Below, in pieces: positions 1-8,468 of a stretch of 64,000 bases of DNA. This DNA is from an uncultured Granulosicoccaceae bacterium (GTDB lineage: Bacteria > Pseudomonadota > Gammaproteobacteria > Granulosicoccales > Granulosicoccaceae): NCBI GenBank assembly GCA_938035125.1, contig CALHNS010000041.1, forward strand, positions 1-64,000, given 5' to 3'. Under the pieces are notes generated by a model that had not been told where the DNA came from, did no database searches, and saw only the letters and a program-made list of their open reading frames with translations. The position numbers were made by a program, and so were the translations under genes. The stretch's first letter is position 1. Each line of letters opens with the position of its first letter.

Positions 1-978
1 TGTCATAGGGTAATCGGGGCCAAGCGGCACAACGTTATTCCACGATCGACCAAAATATCCTTGTTTACAATGATCTAACGAATTGCTTTGAGCAACACCC
101 GGTAACGCATAAACCCGACATAACCATTGCCACAAGTGTGGGTAGTGATATATCTTTGCAGCATTCAGTTTCATACGTAAATAGTAAACAGGATCATGAC
201 GAAATAAGGTCGGGTAAAGTCGTAAATCACTTTCAGTAAAGGTATCACCTGTTAGATACGGGCGTTTATCAGCTGCTAACTGTGCTTCAAGATCATCCAG
301 CGTTTGAAAATACGCCGTGTAAGCCTTCGCATAAACACTCTGATCAGAGGAAAACCCTGCTTTGTATGCGCCGTTGTTTATAGCAACGTAGATTTTTGAA
401 TTTAATGAATCGATCTGTTCTTGCAACTCATCTGGGTACAAATCAAATCGATTCTGCTCGCTTATATTACTTCCCAACGCAGCAGCCTTAGCATTCAGCA
501 TTCGCACAATTTCAGCGCTTTCATTATTAACGATGCGTTTAGTTTTTTTATCATAAAGAACTGGGACAGACCCTTCATCTGAACCCTCAGCGGCGTAAAT
601 CTCTTTCACCAATCGGTAGTTGCTACCGGTTGCCGTCTCAACTGTGCACGCAGGCAAAGTGCTGCCAGTCAGTGTTGATACACGGCTAGGGTTGAATTCC
701 CATAAATTCGGCGCAACAGGATCTTGCTCATCTGTTCTGCTGGGAAATGCAACATCTAGAGTTATAGAATCTTGTAAGCCTAGTAGGTTACGAGCAAGTG
801 TCACGCGATGACACCAAGGACAATTAAACGCAACAAATAAATGATAGCGATTTGGCTCTGCGGGAAAATCGGCTTCACCCAAAACGTGACGAAACCCGCT
901 AACGCCTCGAACAAATTCACCTTTAGCCCGACGCTTGCCTATCTCTTTCTGAGATTCTTCTTTAGAAATATCTGTCAT
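1..978 (-). CDS. Glutathionyl-hydroquinone reductase-like GST, CPWC type (3' end cut by window edge)
   Basis: The reading frame opens at an ATG at 976-978, just after an in-frame TAA, and runs off the left edge after 326 codons without a stop. The thioredoxin-like half begins RYHLFVAFNCPWCHR, giving Cys53 and Cys56. An alpha-helical GST C-terminal half follows, with IYVAINNGAYKAGF and YLTGDTFTESDLRLYPTLFRHDPVYY, which match the ECM4/YqjG (Xi/omega) GST family. The family reduces glutathionyl-quinones and similar adducts in the cytoplasm. It differs from the paralogue at 1611-2594 in having CPWC in place of CPWA and in lacking the usual N-terminal WYDT...GxFxR segment. It is probably the last gene of an operon with the hemerythrin-like gene (39 bp gap). 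The family call is firm; the substrate is unknown. Confidence 0.85.
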   Translation of the reverse strand, partial: MTDISKEESQKEIGKRRAKGEFVRGVSGFRHVLGEADFPAEPNRYHLFVAFNCPWCHRVTLARNLLGLQDSITLDVAFPSRTDEQDPVAPNLWEFNPSRVSTLTGSTLPACTVETATGSNYRLVKEIYAAEGSDEGSVPVLYDKKTKRIVNNESAEIVRMLNAKAAALGSNISEQNRFDLYPDELQEQIDSLNSKIYVAINNGAYKAGFSSDQSVYAKAYTAYFQTLDDLEAQLAADKRPYLTGDTFTESDLRLYPTLFRHDPVYYLRMKLNAAKIYHYPHLWQWLCRVYALPGVAQSNSLDHCKQGYFGRSWNNVVPLGPDYPMT

Positions 979-1017
979 TTATTTCAACTATTGTTTAACT
1001 GTGCGCTGGTAAATTTT

Positions 1018-1605
1018 TCAACCGCGTAAACGGTGATGCAGAATGATGGGCACGGCAAGCTCTTCTTCATCAGACAAATGCCGATTCAATAGCGTTTCGA
1101 TCGCCGTCGCCGATTCTTGAAGCTCACCGGTTTCATTTTCAGCGAATGCATTATCTAATTGAATCCTGCGTATAGTGGCATTAGCCGCTTTGGTGAAGAT
1201 GTCTAGCACTTCGTTTAATACCTCATGATCTTTCTCTAAAATCTCTAACCCGGCATTAAAGCGAGAATCGGCGGCGGATAGCTCTGGAAAATAACTGTGA
1301 TCTTCCCAATTATGATGTCCGTGCAGACTATTAACCAAAGCCCCGCCACGATAGGACAATTTGTTTACGTATTCTTCATTGCTAATTTTTTTATCTAGAT
1401 ATCGCTCTGCATCTATGCGTAATGTGGCACTCAATCGTCTGAACATTTGGTGAGCACCCAACCACTGTTTGGTTAAGTCTTTAAAACCAACATGCGACTC
1501 CCAACTGTCTCTTGGATAGTCAACCAGAAGAAGCCGCATAGCTTCTGGCATATCATCAGTTCGAATATCAAGATCAGAAATTAATTGGGTTGAGCGCTCA
1601 TCCAT
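1018..1605 (-). CDS. Hemerythrin-like (HHE) domain protein
   Basis: A 195-residue soluble protein, one four-helix bundle in length. Candidate metal ligands are spaced as in HHE cation-binding proteins: His52, the cluster HGHHNWEDHSYFPEL (His95, His97/98, Glu101, His103), EKDH (His127) and RHLSDEEE (His176, Glu180/181). There is no signal peptide, so it is probably a cytoplasmic di-iron protein that senses or handles oxygen, peroxide or NO; this role is inferred from the family. It sits between two GST-type quinone reductases with gaps of 5 and 39 bp, all on the same strand. This suggests a small redox or electrophile-stress operon. Confidence 0.8.
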   Translation of the reverse strand: MDERSTQLISDLDIRTDDMPEAMRLLLVDYPRDSWESHVGFKDLTKQWLGAHQMFRRLSATLRIDAERYLDKKISNEEYVNKLSYRGGALVNSLHGHHNWEDHSYFPELSAADSRFNAGLEILEKDHEVLNEVLDIFTKAANATIRRIQLDNAFAENETGELQESATAIETLLNRHLSDEEELAVPIILHHRLRG

Positions 1606-1610
1606 TCAAA

Positions 1611-2594
1611 TTATGCCGTGAAACGTTCGCGGCCATGCGCTGCTGTGAAATCAATATCAGGACCAACCGGTATAACCCGTGACGGATTAATGGACTCATG
1701 GCTGGCGTAATAATGATTTTTTATATGCTCCATGTTCACCGTATCGCTTATCTTTGGCTGCTGATACAGATCAAGCAAATAGCCTGAAAGGTTTTGATAA
1801 TCTGAGATGCGCTTAATGTTGCATTTAAAATGCCCCACGTATACTGGATCGAATCTGACTAACGTGGTGAACAATCGCCAATCGGCTTCAGTGATCGAAC
1901 TACCCGTTAAATACCTTTGTGTAGATAAACGCTCATCCAACCAGTCTAGCGTTTCAAACAAAGGCGTAATGGCTTCTTCATACGCTTCTTGTGTGGTGGC
2001 GAAACCGCATTTATACACACCATTATTCACTGTCTCATAGATTCGTTCGTTTAATTCGTCAATTTCAGCACGCAAATTTTCAGGGTAAAAGTCACCAGGC
2101 TTTGCACCGATCGAATCAAACGCAGAATTAAACATTCGAATAATTTCTGGGGATTCATTCGATACGATGGTCTTTTGTTGTTTGTCCCACAACACCGGTA
2201 CGGTGACCCGTCCTGAGTAATCTGGCATAGCCGCTGTATAAACCTGGTGCATAAATTCAGCATTATTTATAGAATCTGGCACAACCCCACTGCCCGATTG
2301 AAATGTCCAACCGTTCTCAGCCATATACCAATGTACAGTAGAAACCGTGATCATCTCTTCAAGCCCTTTAAGCGCTCGATAGATTAACGTTCGATGCGCC
2401 CAAGGGCACGCAAGCGATACATAGAGATGATAACGACCTGATTCAGCTTTAAAACCACTATCCCCAGAGGGGCCAGCAGAGCCATCGCTGGTAATCCAAC
2501 TGCGAAATTGCGGGAGCTTTCGAACAAAGCGCCCACCTGTTGAACTCGTGTCATACCACTGATCAACCCACTTACCGTCTTGTAGAAGTCCCAT
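1611..2594 (-). CDS. Glutathionyl-hydroquinone reductase (ECM4/YqjG family)
   Basis: A 327-residue protein with the full family layout: N-terminal GKWVDQWYDT...GGRFVR segment, thioredoxin fold with the catalytic motif CPWAHR (Cys63), then the helical domain with YETVNNGVYKCGFATTQEAYEE and YLTGSSITEADWRLFTTLVRFDPVYVGHFKCN. The family uses GSH to reduce glutathionyl-hydroquinones to hydroquinones via a Cys-glutathione intermediate. It is the first gene of the probable operon 2594 to 1, ahead of the hemerythrin-like protein and a second paralogue. The ATG gives the exact N-terminus expected for the family. No signal peptide, so cytoplasmic. The exact substrate cannot be told from sequence. Confidence 0.9.
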   Translation of the reverse strand: MGLLQDGKWVDQWYDTSSTGGRFVRKLPQFRSWITSDGSAGPSGDSGFKAESGRYHLYVSLACPWAHRTLIYRALKGLEEMITVSTVHWYMAENGWTFQSGSGVVPDSINNAEFMHQVYTAAMPDYSGRVTVPVLWDKQQKTIVSNESPEIIRMFNSAFDSIGAKPGDFYPENLRAEIDELNERIYETVNNGVYKCGFATTQEAYEEAITPLFETLDWLDERLSTQRYLTGSSITEADWRLFTTLVRFDPVYVGHFKCNIKRISDYQNLSGYLLDLYQQPKISDTVNMEHIKNHYYASHESINPSRVIPVGPDIDFTAAHGRERFTA

Positions 2595-2684
2595 ACCACT
2601 CTCTGTTTAATGTTTAAATCACTAAGTTACAACGTATAAAAACCGATTTATTGGCAACCAATAGATTGTAAATTCCTTTCGAAT

Positions 2685-4229
2685 TTACTTACTGACAACA
2701 CCTGCAAACCGAACCCCACTAAGATCAGCCATTTCACGTTTCCACGTGGTGATATCGTCTATACACAACTTTGATAAATCATCATGGCCACACGCTCGTG
2801 CTAACACTTGCATCAATTCAACACTAGCGCCAAAGTAACGTGCTAATTGTTCAGCGCTTGTTTGCACATGCAATCGAGCTCTTAATTCAGGTTTTTGTGT
2901 AGCCACTCCAGCAGGGCAATTATTGGAATTGCACATTCTTGCCGCAATGCACCCCACCGCTTGCATAGCAGAATTAGACACGGCAATCGCATCAGCACCT
3001 AACGCCATCGCTTTTACAAAATCTTCGGCCACGCGCAAACCGCCAGTGATAACTAACGTTACTTCCCCACCTGTTTTTTTATCGATGTGTTTACGCGCCC
3101 GCGCTAAAGCAGGAATAGTGGGTACGGATATATTGTTTCGAAACAACAAAGGCGCAGCTCCTGTGCCACCACCACGGCCATCTAAGATGATGTAATCAGC
3201 ACCCGCATCAAGCGCAAAATCAATATCATCCTCTATTCGATTGGCAGACAACTTAAACCCGATAGGGATGCCACCCGAGCGCTCACGGACTTCATCGCTT
3301 AATTTTTTGAAATCGCTCGCACTGAGTAAATCAGGGAATGTTGAAGGTGATATCGCACTTTGACCAGGTTCTAAACCGCGTACTTCAGCAATCTTGCCAT
3401 GTACCTTGTCCCCCGGCAAATGTCCCCCAGTGCCAGTCTTTGCACCCTGCCCACCTTTAAAATGGAACGCCTGAACACGTTCAACCAAATCTATATTCCA
3501 GCCGAATCGCGCAGACGCTAATTCGTAAAAATAGCGAGAGTTTTCAGCCTGTTCTTCTGTAAGCATTCCCCCTTCACCCGAACAAATGCCAGTACCTGCT
3601 AATTCAGCGCCTCGAGATAAAGCGATTTTTGCTTCTTCTGATAAAGCGCCATAACTCATATCAGAAACAAATAGTGGTATATCAAGATTCAACGGTTTCT
3701 TAGCACGAGGACCTATGACTACACCAGTTGAGACATGATGATCATCTAACAAGGGTTTCTGAGCCATTTGCGCAGGAAGTACTTGTATATCATCCCAATG
3801 CGGTAAATCTTTACGAGGCACCCCCATAGATCCCATCTCACCGTGATGACCTAACTTACTTAATCCATCGCGCGCCAATTCATGAATTCGAACCACCGTC
3901 GGTTCTTCAGGGGTCATCGCGACGACTGGAATTCCGTCTTTAGTTTTGGGAGCGGGAGCGGGTTCGCCAACTTGCAATGAACCTAAGCTGGCATGTGTAC
4001 CGTCACAAAAGGGAGCATTAGCACTGGATTTACACTGACATAAAGAAACCTCACCATTTTTATCCGCTGTGAATTTTAATGGTGTGATGGATGTATCTCG
4101 GTGCGAGCCATCGCAAAAGGGCTGTGTTTTAGATTTTCCACAGCGACACCAGACATAGCTTTTACCCGCTTCAACACTGACTTTAGCCGGTGCTTTCGCA
4201 GCGATTATTGGCGTGTCCTCCTTACTCAT
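2685..4229 (-). CDS. Double CDGSH domain fused to FMN-dependent glutamate-synthase-like domain
   Basis: A 514-residue two-part protein. Residues about 20-85 hold two CDGSH iron-sulfur motifs, CRC...PFCDGSH (Cys28, Cys30, Cys39, His43) and CQC...PFCDGTH (Cys64, Cys66, Cys75, His79), each expected to bind a [2Fe-2S] cluster. Residues about 120-500 match the FMN-binding synthase domain of glutamate synthase large subunit, with DGRGGGTGAAP and a preserved 3Fe-4S motif C-x5-C-x4-C (Cys427, Cys433, Cys438, in CNSNNCPAGVATQ). There is no glutaminase domain, so it does not by itself use glutamine. Such stand-alone GltB-like proteins are widespread but poorly characterised; an electron-transfer oxidoreductase role is inferred. 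It is divergent from the LysR gene at 4338, with operator-like repeats between. Confidence 0.88.
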   Translation of the reverse strand: MSKEDTPIIAAKAPAKVSVEAGKSYVWCRCGKSKTQPFCDGSHRDTSITPLKFTADKNGEVSLCQCKSSANAPFCDGTHASLGSLQVGEPAPAPKTKDGIPVVAMTPEEPTVVRIHELARDGLSKLGHHGEMGSMGVPRKDLPHWDDIQVLPAQMAQKPLLDDHHVSTGVVIGPRAKKPLNLDIPLFVSDMSYGALSEEAKIALSRGAELAGTGICSGEGGMLTEEQAENSRYFYELASARFGWNIDLVERVQAFHFKGGQGAKTGTGGHLPGDKVHGKIAEVRGLEPGQSAISPSTFPDLLSASDFKKLSDEVRERSGGIPIGFKLSANRIEDDIDFALDAGADYIILDGRGGGTGAAPLLFRNNISVPTIPALARARKHIDKKTGGEVTLVITGGLRVAEDFVKAMALGADAIAVSNSAMQAVGCIAARMCNSNNCPAGVATQKPELRARLHVQTSAEQLARYFGASVELMQVLARACGHDDLSKLCIDDITTWKREMADLSGVRFAGVVSK

Positions 4230-4283
4230 TGAGTTTCTCCCCGATTGCTTTTTTTCCTATCGATTAAGCATATTAGGTTATAT

Positions 4284-4335
4284 TAATTAGAACAAGACAT
4301 ACAATTTAGAATTATTAATTCTAATAATTAGAACA
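4284..4335. promoter_or_regulatory. LysR-type operator region with four TTAGAA half-sites
   Basis: This lies between the divergent CDGSH-GltS gene (start 4229) and the LysR gene (start 4338). An 11-bp direct repeat, TAATTAGAACA, occurs at 4284-4294 and 4325-4335, 41 bp apart (about four helical turns). Between them is the perfect 19-bp palindrome TTAGAATTATTAATTCTAA at 4306-4324. The half-site TTAGAA is thus seen four times (4287, 4306, 4328, and inverted at 4319-4324). This fits binding of a LysR tetramer that represses its own gene and controls the neighbour. The repeats are seen; the function is inferred. Confidence 0.65.
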
Positions 4336-4337
4336 CT

Positions 4338-5255
4338 ATGGGTCAAATCGAAGATTTACGTCATTTCGTGCAAATTGTGGAGCTTGGAAGTATCGGTAAA
4401 GCAGCCGATCAAGCGGGTATTGCCAAATCAGCGATGAGCAGAAAGCTGAAATTACTAGAAGATCGAATGCAAACAGCGCTCATTACTCGAACCACGCGTC
4501 AGTGGTCGTTAACCGATGCCGGGCGAGAATATTACGATCGCGGGCTGGGTATCTTGAATGGATTCGATGAATTTGAAGCAAACATTCGAAATGAACCTGC
4601 TGAGCTTTCCGGGGAAATTCGCTTATCAGTACCCTTATATTTTGGCAAATTCAGTTTATCTTCTCATCTTTTAGAGTTTTCTAAATTCCACCCAGATGTG
4701 CATTTAACAGTGGACTTCAATGATAAGTTAATTGATGTTATTAACGATCATTTTGATTTAGTGATACGAATATCTGAACTGCAAGATTCAACGCTTGTTG
4801 CAAGAAAACTGTGCGAAACACGACATGTCTGTTGCGCAAGCCCTGACTACTTAAATAATCACTCACCCATCAATAATCCTATTGATTTGAAATCACATCG
4901 AATTATTCAATATGGTGTGAATAGAAAGCCTAAATGGAGCTTCACATCATCCATTCAATCTAAAGAAAAAACACTCAAAAAAAATGATAAAAACAAAGTC
5001 AATTCAGTGACGCTTAGTGCCTCTATGAATTCACTCGACGGCGAATTTTTAATCAAGGCCGCTGAAGACGGGCAAGGCGTTGTTCTTGTACCTGATTTTT
5101 TGGCCAATACCTCCATTAATAATGGTCGACTAATCCCTTTACTGACGCAGTACGACGTTAATGTACGCGGTGTTCATCTTGCCTACCCTTCTAACCGTTA
5201 TTTGCCGCATCGCACCCGATTTTTAATAGACTTTTTGATTCAAAAATTTCGGTAA
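4338..5255 (+). CDS. LysR-family transcriptional regulator
   Basis: A 305-residue protein with an N-terminal winged helix-turn-helix, residues about 1-60 (LRHFVQIVELGSIGKAADQ, then SAMSRKLKLLE as recognition helix), and a C-terminal substrate-binding domain with EIRLSVPLYFG at its start. It is divergent from the CDGSH-GltS gene, separated by 108 bp containing repeated TTAGAA half-sites; the last half-site ends 5 bp before its start codon, which suggests autorepression. The CDGSH-GltS gene is the natural target. The closest general type is the CrgA/PA group of LysR proteins that recognise quinone or electrophile signals, but this is uncertain. Confidence 0.9.
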   Translation: MGQIEDLRHFVQIVELGSIGKAADQAGIAKSAMSRKLKLLEDRMQTALITRTTRQWSLTDAGREYYDRGLGILNGFDEFEANIRNEPAELSGEIRLSVPLYFGKFSLSSHLLEFSKFHPDVHLTVDFNDKLIDVINDHFDLVIRISELQDSTLVARKLCETRHVCCASPDYLNNHSPINNPIDLKSHRIIQYGVNRKPKWSFTSSIQSKEKTLKKNDKNKVNSVTLSASMNSLDGEFLIKAAEDGQGVVLVPDFLANTSINNGRLIPLLTQYDVNVRGVHLAYPSNRYLPHRTRFLIDFLIQKFR

Positions 5256-5430
5256 AGCGTTGGTTTTAAAATCGTAAACCAATGCAGTTTATGATTGTTC
5301 TTCTTGGCGTTTACTACAGCAATAAGTGGTTCTAAATTTTCCTAAATCGCTTGACGTTCAGCAATTATTAGTCAATTTTTACGCACATAGCGGTTAAGGG
5401 TAAGCATCAGGCTGTTGCATCTGTTCTCAA

Positions 5431-5448
5431 TGCTGTAAATTTACAGCA
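5431..5448. promoter_or_regulatory. 18-bp perfect palindrome upstream of the RCC1-like gene
   Basis: TGCTGTAAA followed directly by its reverse complement TTTACAGCA, 46 bp before the start codon of the gene at 5495. The centre has no loop, so it reads better as a dimer-binding operator than as an RNA hairpin. The rest of 5256-5494 shows no gene. Confidence 0.45.
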
Positions 5449-5494
5449 CACAGCTTTAAGAACCTTCTTTCTTGATTTCAGGACGAAATTCATC

Positions 5495-7048
5495 ATGCTT
5501 ACTAAAATCTTTAAATATTCCACTGTGTTGGTTACTCTCTTAGCCAGCTGGCTTATGCACACACCAGCCTTTGCACAATCTAGGTTTGTTCAAATTGATC
5601 ACGGTGGAAATATCATTTGCGCCTTACGTGACGACAATGCTGCTTTTTGCACCTCTGATTTTAATATCTCTGCCAGAACGCCAGCTGACTTAGCACCTGC
5701 ACAAAAGGTTTCAGCGGGGTCCAACACCTCGTGCATACTGCTTGAAACTGGCGATATAGAATGTTTCGGTTCTGGGGCATTTGATCTAACCAACCCACCA
5801 ACTGCTGGCGCACCTTATAAAGATGTATCGATCAATAACAGTCACGCATGCGCAATAAACAGTATCAATGGATTGGAATGTTGGGGAATTGAAAGCAACG
5901 GCCGATTAGATGCCCCTGAAGGGGAATTTGTTCAGGTGTCGCTTTCATCGCAGAGTGCCTGTGCAGTTGATATTAACGGTAGCGTTTCTTGTTGGGGCGC
6001 AAACGATCTCGGTACCGCCGATGTACCAGCAGACTTACCACCTGCCATTAAAGTAGTTTCAGGTTTTTCTGCATCGTGCGCATTGTTAACCGATGGTAGC
6101 GTCCAATGTTGGGGCCGATCAATTCCCCCCATGACAGGTCCGTTTGTTGATATGGATATGTACGCTTTTGGTAACTTTGAATCGGGCAGTTCAGGTGTTT
6201 GCGCAACCGATGACGAAGGGGTTGTTGAATGTCAGCACTTCTCTTACGAGGAAGATTTAATATTTGAACGTAATGATATTGAAGGACCACAAGGTAATGG
6301 AATTTCCTCAGTCTCGTTAAACTTTTTCGGTGGTGGATGTTTCATAAACAACACGGGCAATAGTGAATGTTTTGGCTTCGGGGCTGCCAACACCACACCT
6401 CCAAGGCTGGATGGTTCTGGCAACCCCGTACCTGCCACCCCTGAAACAACCGGATTGCGTGCACTGGTGTACTCAGGCACCAATATCGAACTGTTCTGGG
6501 ACGCTCCCAGAGACGCCTTCAATGTTGCAGGACACGAAATACGAAGAAACGGTGAAATCGTTGAATTCACACAAAATCTTTCCAGTTTTCTGTTTACCGA
6601 TCTTACGGCAACAGTGACAGAAGAATTTGCTGTGCGGCGGGTTGATGTTTCAGGCGGACGAGGAGAATTTTCAGAAACTATTTTTGTAACCTCACAAATC
6701 GGCGAACCGAATCTGCCTCCTAATCCTAATTTTTATGTACCACCAGAAAGGGTATTCGAAGATAGCTTTGTTGATGCGTTTGTTTTTTGTTTCGACGAAG
6801 GTGCTGAAATATTCTGGTTTTCTTTTGCCAACACGGATGCTATCGATGGGTACGAGCTGCACAGAGACGGCGAATTTATCGCATTCGTAGAAGGGGATTT
6901 CTTTTTCGATGAAGGCATTAGACCCGGTGTTAGGCACATTTATGATGTGATTGCGATTGACTTGGAAGAACCTACTCGGTTTCTAGGAGTAGCGTCTACA
7001 TCACTGGAAATTTTTGAAGAAGTCGACGCAGATTTTTGTGAGGGTTAA
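5495..7048 (+). CDS. Secreted RCC1-like beta-propeller protein with fibronectin-like C-terminal part
   Basis: A 517-residue protein. Residues 1-28 form a signal peptide ending HTPAFAQS. Residues about 30-310 contain short RCC1/BLIP-II-type blades, each with a buried Cys and a CWG or CFG turn (GDIECFGSG, NGLECWG, GSVSCWGAND, GSVQCWGRS, NSECFGFG), which suggests a propeller with one Cys pair per blade. Residues about 320-515 look like two fibronectin-type III modules (GLRALVYSGTNIELFWDAP, then a second ending in Cys). Such proteins are exported and adhesive or binding; no enzyme motif is visible. It stands alone between a LysR gene and a convergent lipoprotein gene, with a terminator hairpin after it. 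Function unknown. Confidence 0.75.
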   Translation: MLTKIFKYSTVLVTLLASWLMHTPAFAQSRFVQIDHGGNIICALRDDNAAFCTSDFNISARTPADLAPAQKVSAGSNTSCILLETGDIECFGSGAFDLTNPPTAGAPYKDVSINNSHACAINSINGLECWGIESNGRLDAPEGEFVQVSLSSQSACAVDINGSVSCWGANDLGTADVPADLPPAIKVVSGFSASCALLTDGSVQCWGRSIPPMTGPFVDMDMYAFGNFESGSSGVCATDDEGVVECQHFSYEEDLIFERNDIEGPQGNGISSVSLNFFGGGCFINNTGNSECFGFGAANTTPPRLDGSGNPVPATPETTGLRALVYSGTNIELFWDAPRDAFNVAGHEIRRNGEIVEFTQNLSSFLFTDLTATVTEEFAVRRVDVSGGRGEFSETIFVTSQIGEPNLPPNPNFYVPPERVFEDSFVDAFVFCFDEGAEIFWFSFANTDAIDGYELHRDGEFIAFVEGDFFFDEGIRPGVRHIYDVIAIDLEEPTRFLGVASTSLEIFEEVDADFCEG

Positions 7049-7068
7049 TCGTTTTTAGTTAAAAACCT

Positions 7069-7100
7069 ACCGTGCGCCATATTTATGTTTGGCGCACGGT
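7069..7100. terminator. Rho-independent-type terminator between convergent genes
   Basis: An 11-bp perfect stem, ACCGTGCGCCA at 7069-7079 pairing with TGGCGCACGGT at 7090-7100, with a 10-base loop. Read on the minus strand it is followed by AGGTTTTTAAC, so it is best suited to end the lipoprotein gene at 7184-8299. It may also stop the RCC1-like transcript. Confidence 0.8.
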
Positions 7101-7183
7101 CTATTCAAAGTAAGAGATGCGATATCAGTTTTCACATCGATCTATTGAGGTGATCATTAAGTTTTCTATAACTTAAAGTTTGA

Positions 7184-8299
7184 TTAAGATCTATTAAGCA
7201 GCTTGAACTTTGCAGGCACACTCAATTGGCTTTCACGAATATCTCGAATTTCTATCGCCTTAACATCTGTTAGTACTGAGAACACTGGACGAAGAGCAAT
7301 CTCGCGAGCTTTCTCTTTCTTTTTCTTATCCACTTCCTGCTTAATAACTTGTTTGCCAACAGAGGCCAGTAACCCGGTAAGGCTACCCGTATTCAGCTTA
7401 TCTTCTTCCTCTTGCTCAGGTTCTTCAGGTTCAGCACACGTCTCGTTTCTTGCATCCCACGTAAACTTATTGGATACCGAGTAGCCTTCAGGCACTTGCA
7501 AGTCTTCAAATTTTTTCAGTAACTTATTGGCTTCCACTTCACTCATACCAGCCGTGAACGCTTTAAAAAACACTTCTAGCGTGTCTGCAGGAATCACTTG
7601 ATAAGTGTTTAGAGGAAAGCGGCCTTTCAATTGAGTTTGGTAGTTTTGATTAAACGCATTGTGCATGCTGACTGCTTCAGCAATATCTCCTGTGATAGGT
7701 GTCATCCAGTTGATAACAGAAATTTCTGAATGAAACGTCTTTCCTTCAGGATCTTTACCACGAACCGTCCAATTCAAAGCGTGTTCAGTGGAATCATAGC
7801 CATTCACTAAGCGCTGGGCTCCAGTCGGGGCCATGGTGAATGTATTCTCGGTGATAGTAATTTGGCAGCTTTCATCAATATCGTTTTGCTCATCACTTTC
7901 GAAGCCATCATCTTGCAGTAACGCCTCATACTTAGCCGATGTGGTTAAGCAACCACCGATAGGGCATTCCCGATAAGTCTTTGCTCGGTTATCCATATTC
8001 CATTCGAGGTTTCGATCGAGCCGAATAATGTCGCTGACGCTTTGCTTTTTGCTTAATCGGCCAAGAACGCTACCGGTGTATTTAACTTGATTATCAACTC
8101 GCGTAATTTGATCCATTACGCTGACAGATCGATCTGTTTGATTACCAAAAAAACCTTTTATCCCGCTATTTTTAATGGTGCTAGTGACAACAGCGGTTCG
8201 AATCAGCGGCGAATTATCGACAACTTTAGGAGGTTTTGATGCACACCCCACAAGCACAGCACTTGAAAGGGTTAAAACGGCAAACTGTTTGAATTTCAT
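7184..8299 (-). CDS. Outer-membrane-type lipoprotein of unknown function
   Basis: The frame could open at 8320, but the start at 8299 gives a clean lipoprotein signal: MKFKQFAVLTLSSAVLVGCASKPP, with the lipidated Cys at position 19. The mature protein (about 350 residues) contains a conserved-looking Cys pair region (YRECPIGGCLTTSAKYE), a mid-section with FTMAPTGAQRLVNGYDSTEHALNW, and an acidic stretch EEPEQEEEDK near residue 305. I do not recognise the family. It is alone on its strand, divergent from the MttB gene and ended by a strong hairpin. The residue after the lipid Cys is Ala, compatible with transfer to the outer membrane. Confidence 0.7.
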   Translation of the reverse strand: MKFKQFAVLTLSSAVLVGCASKPPKVVDNSPLIRTAVVTSTIKNSGIKGFFGNQTDRSVSVMDQITRVDNQVKYTGSVLGRLSKKQSVSDIIRLDRNLEWNMDNRAKTYRECPIGGCLTTSAKYEALLQDDGFESDEQNDIDESCQITITENTFTMAPTGAQRLVNGYDSTEHALNWTVRGKDPEGKTFHSEISVINWMTPITGDIAEAVSMHNAFNQNYQTQLKGRFPLNTYQVIPADTLEVFFKAFTAGMSEVEANKLLKKFEDLQVPEGYSVSNKFTWDARNETCAEPEEPEQEEEDKLNTGSLTGLLASVGKQVIKQEVDKKKKEKAREIALRPVFSVLTDVKAIEIRDIRESQLSVPAKFKLLNRS

Positions 8300-8468
8300 A
8301 TGAACGCTTTCCATAGCCAATTAATGTTGTTTAAGATTTGAAAGGATGAGATTACACAAATTCCCTAGGTTTTGGCAAGTATCACACACCCTATTAGTGA
8401 AACGATCGAAACAAAAAATGCGCCTTATTTATGTGATGTACTGTAATGCACAGGGTTAACTAAATACA

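Noticed and set aside
1807-2040. Plus-strand frame inside the GST gene
   Set aside because: It is a shadow of the well-supported minus-strand gene.
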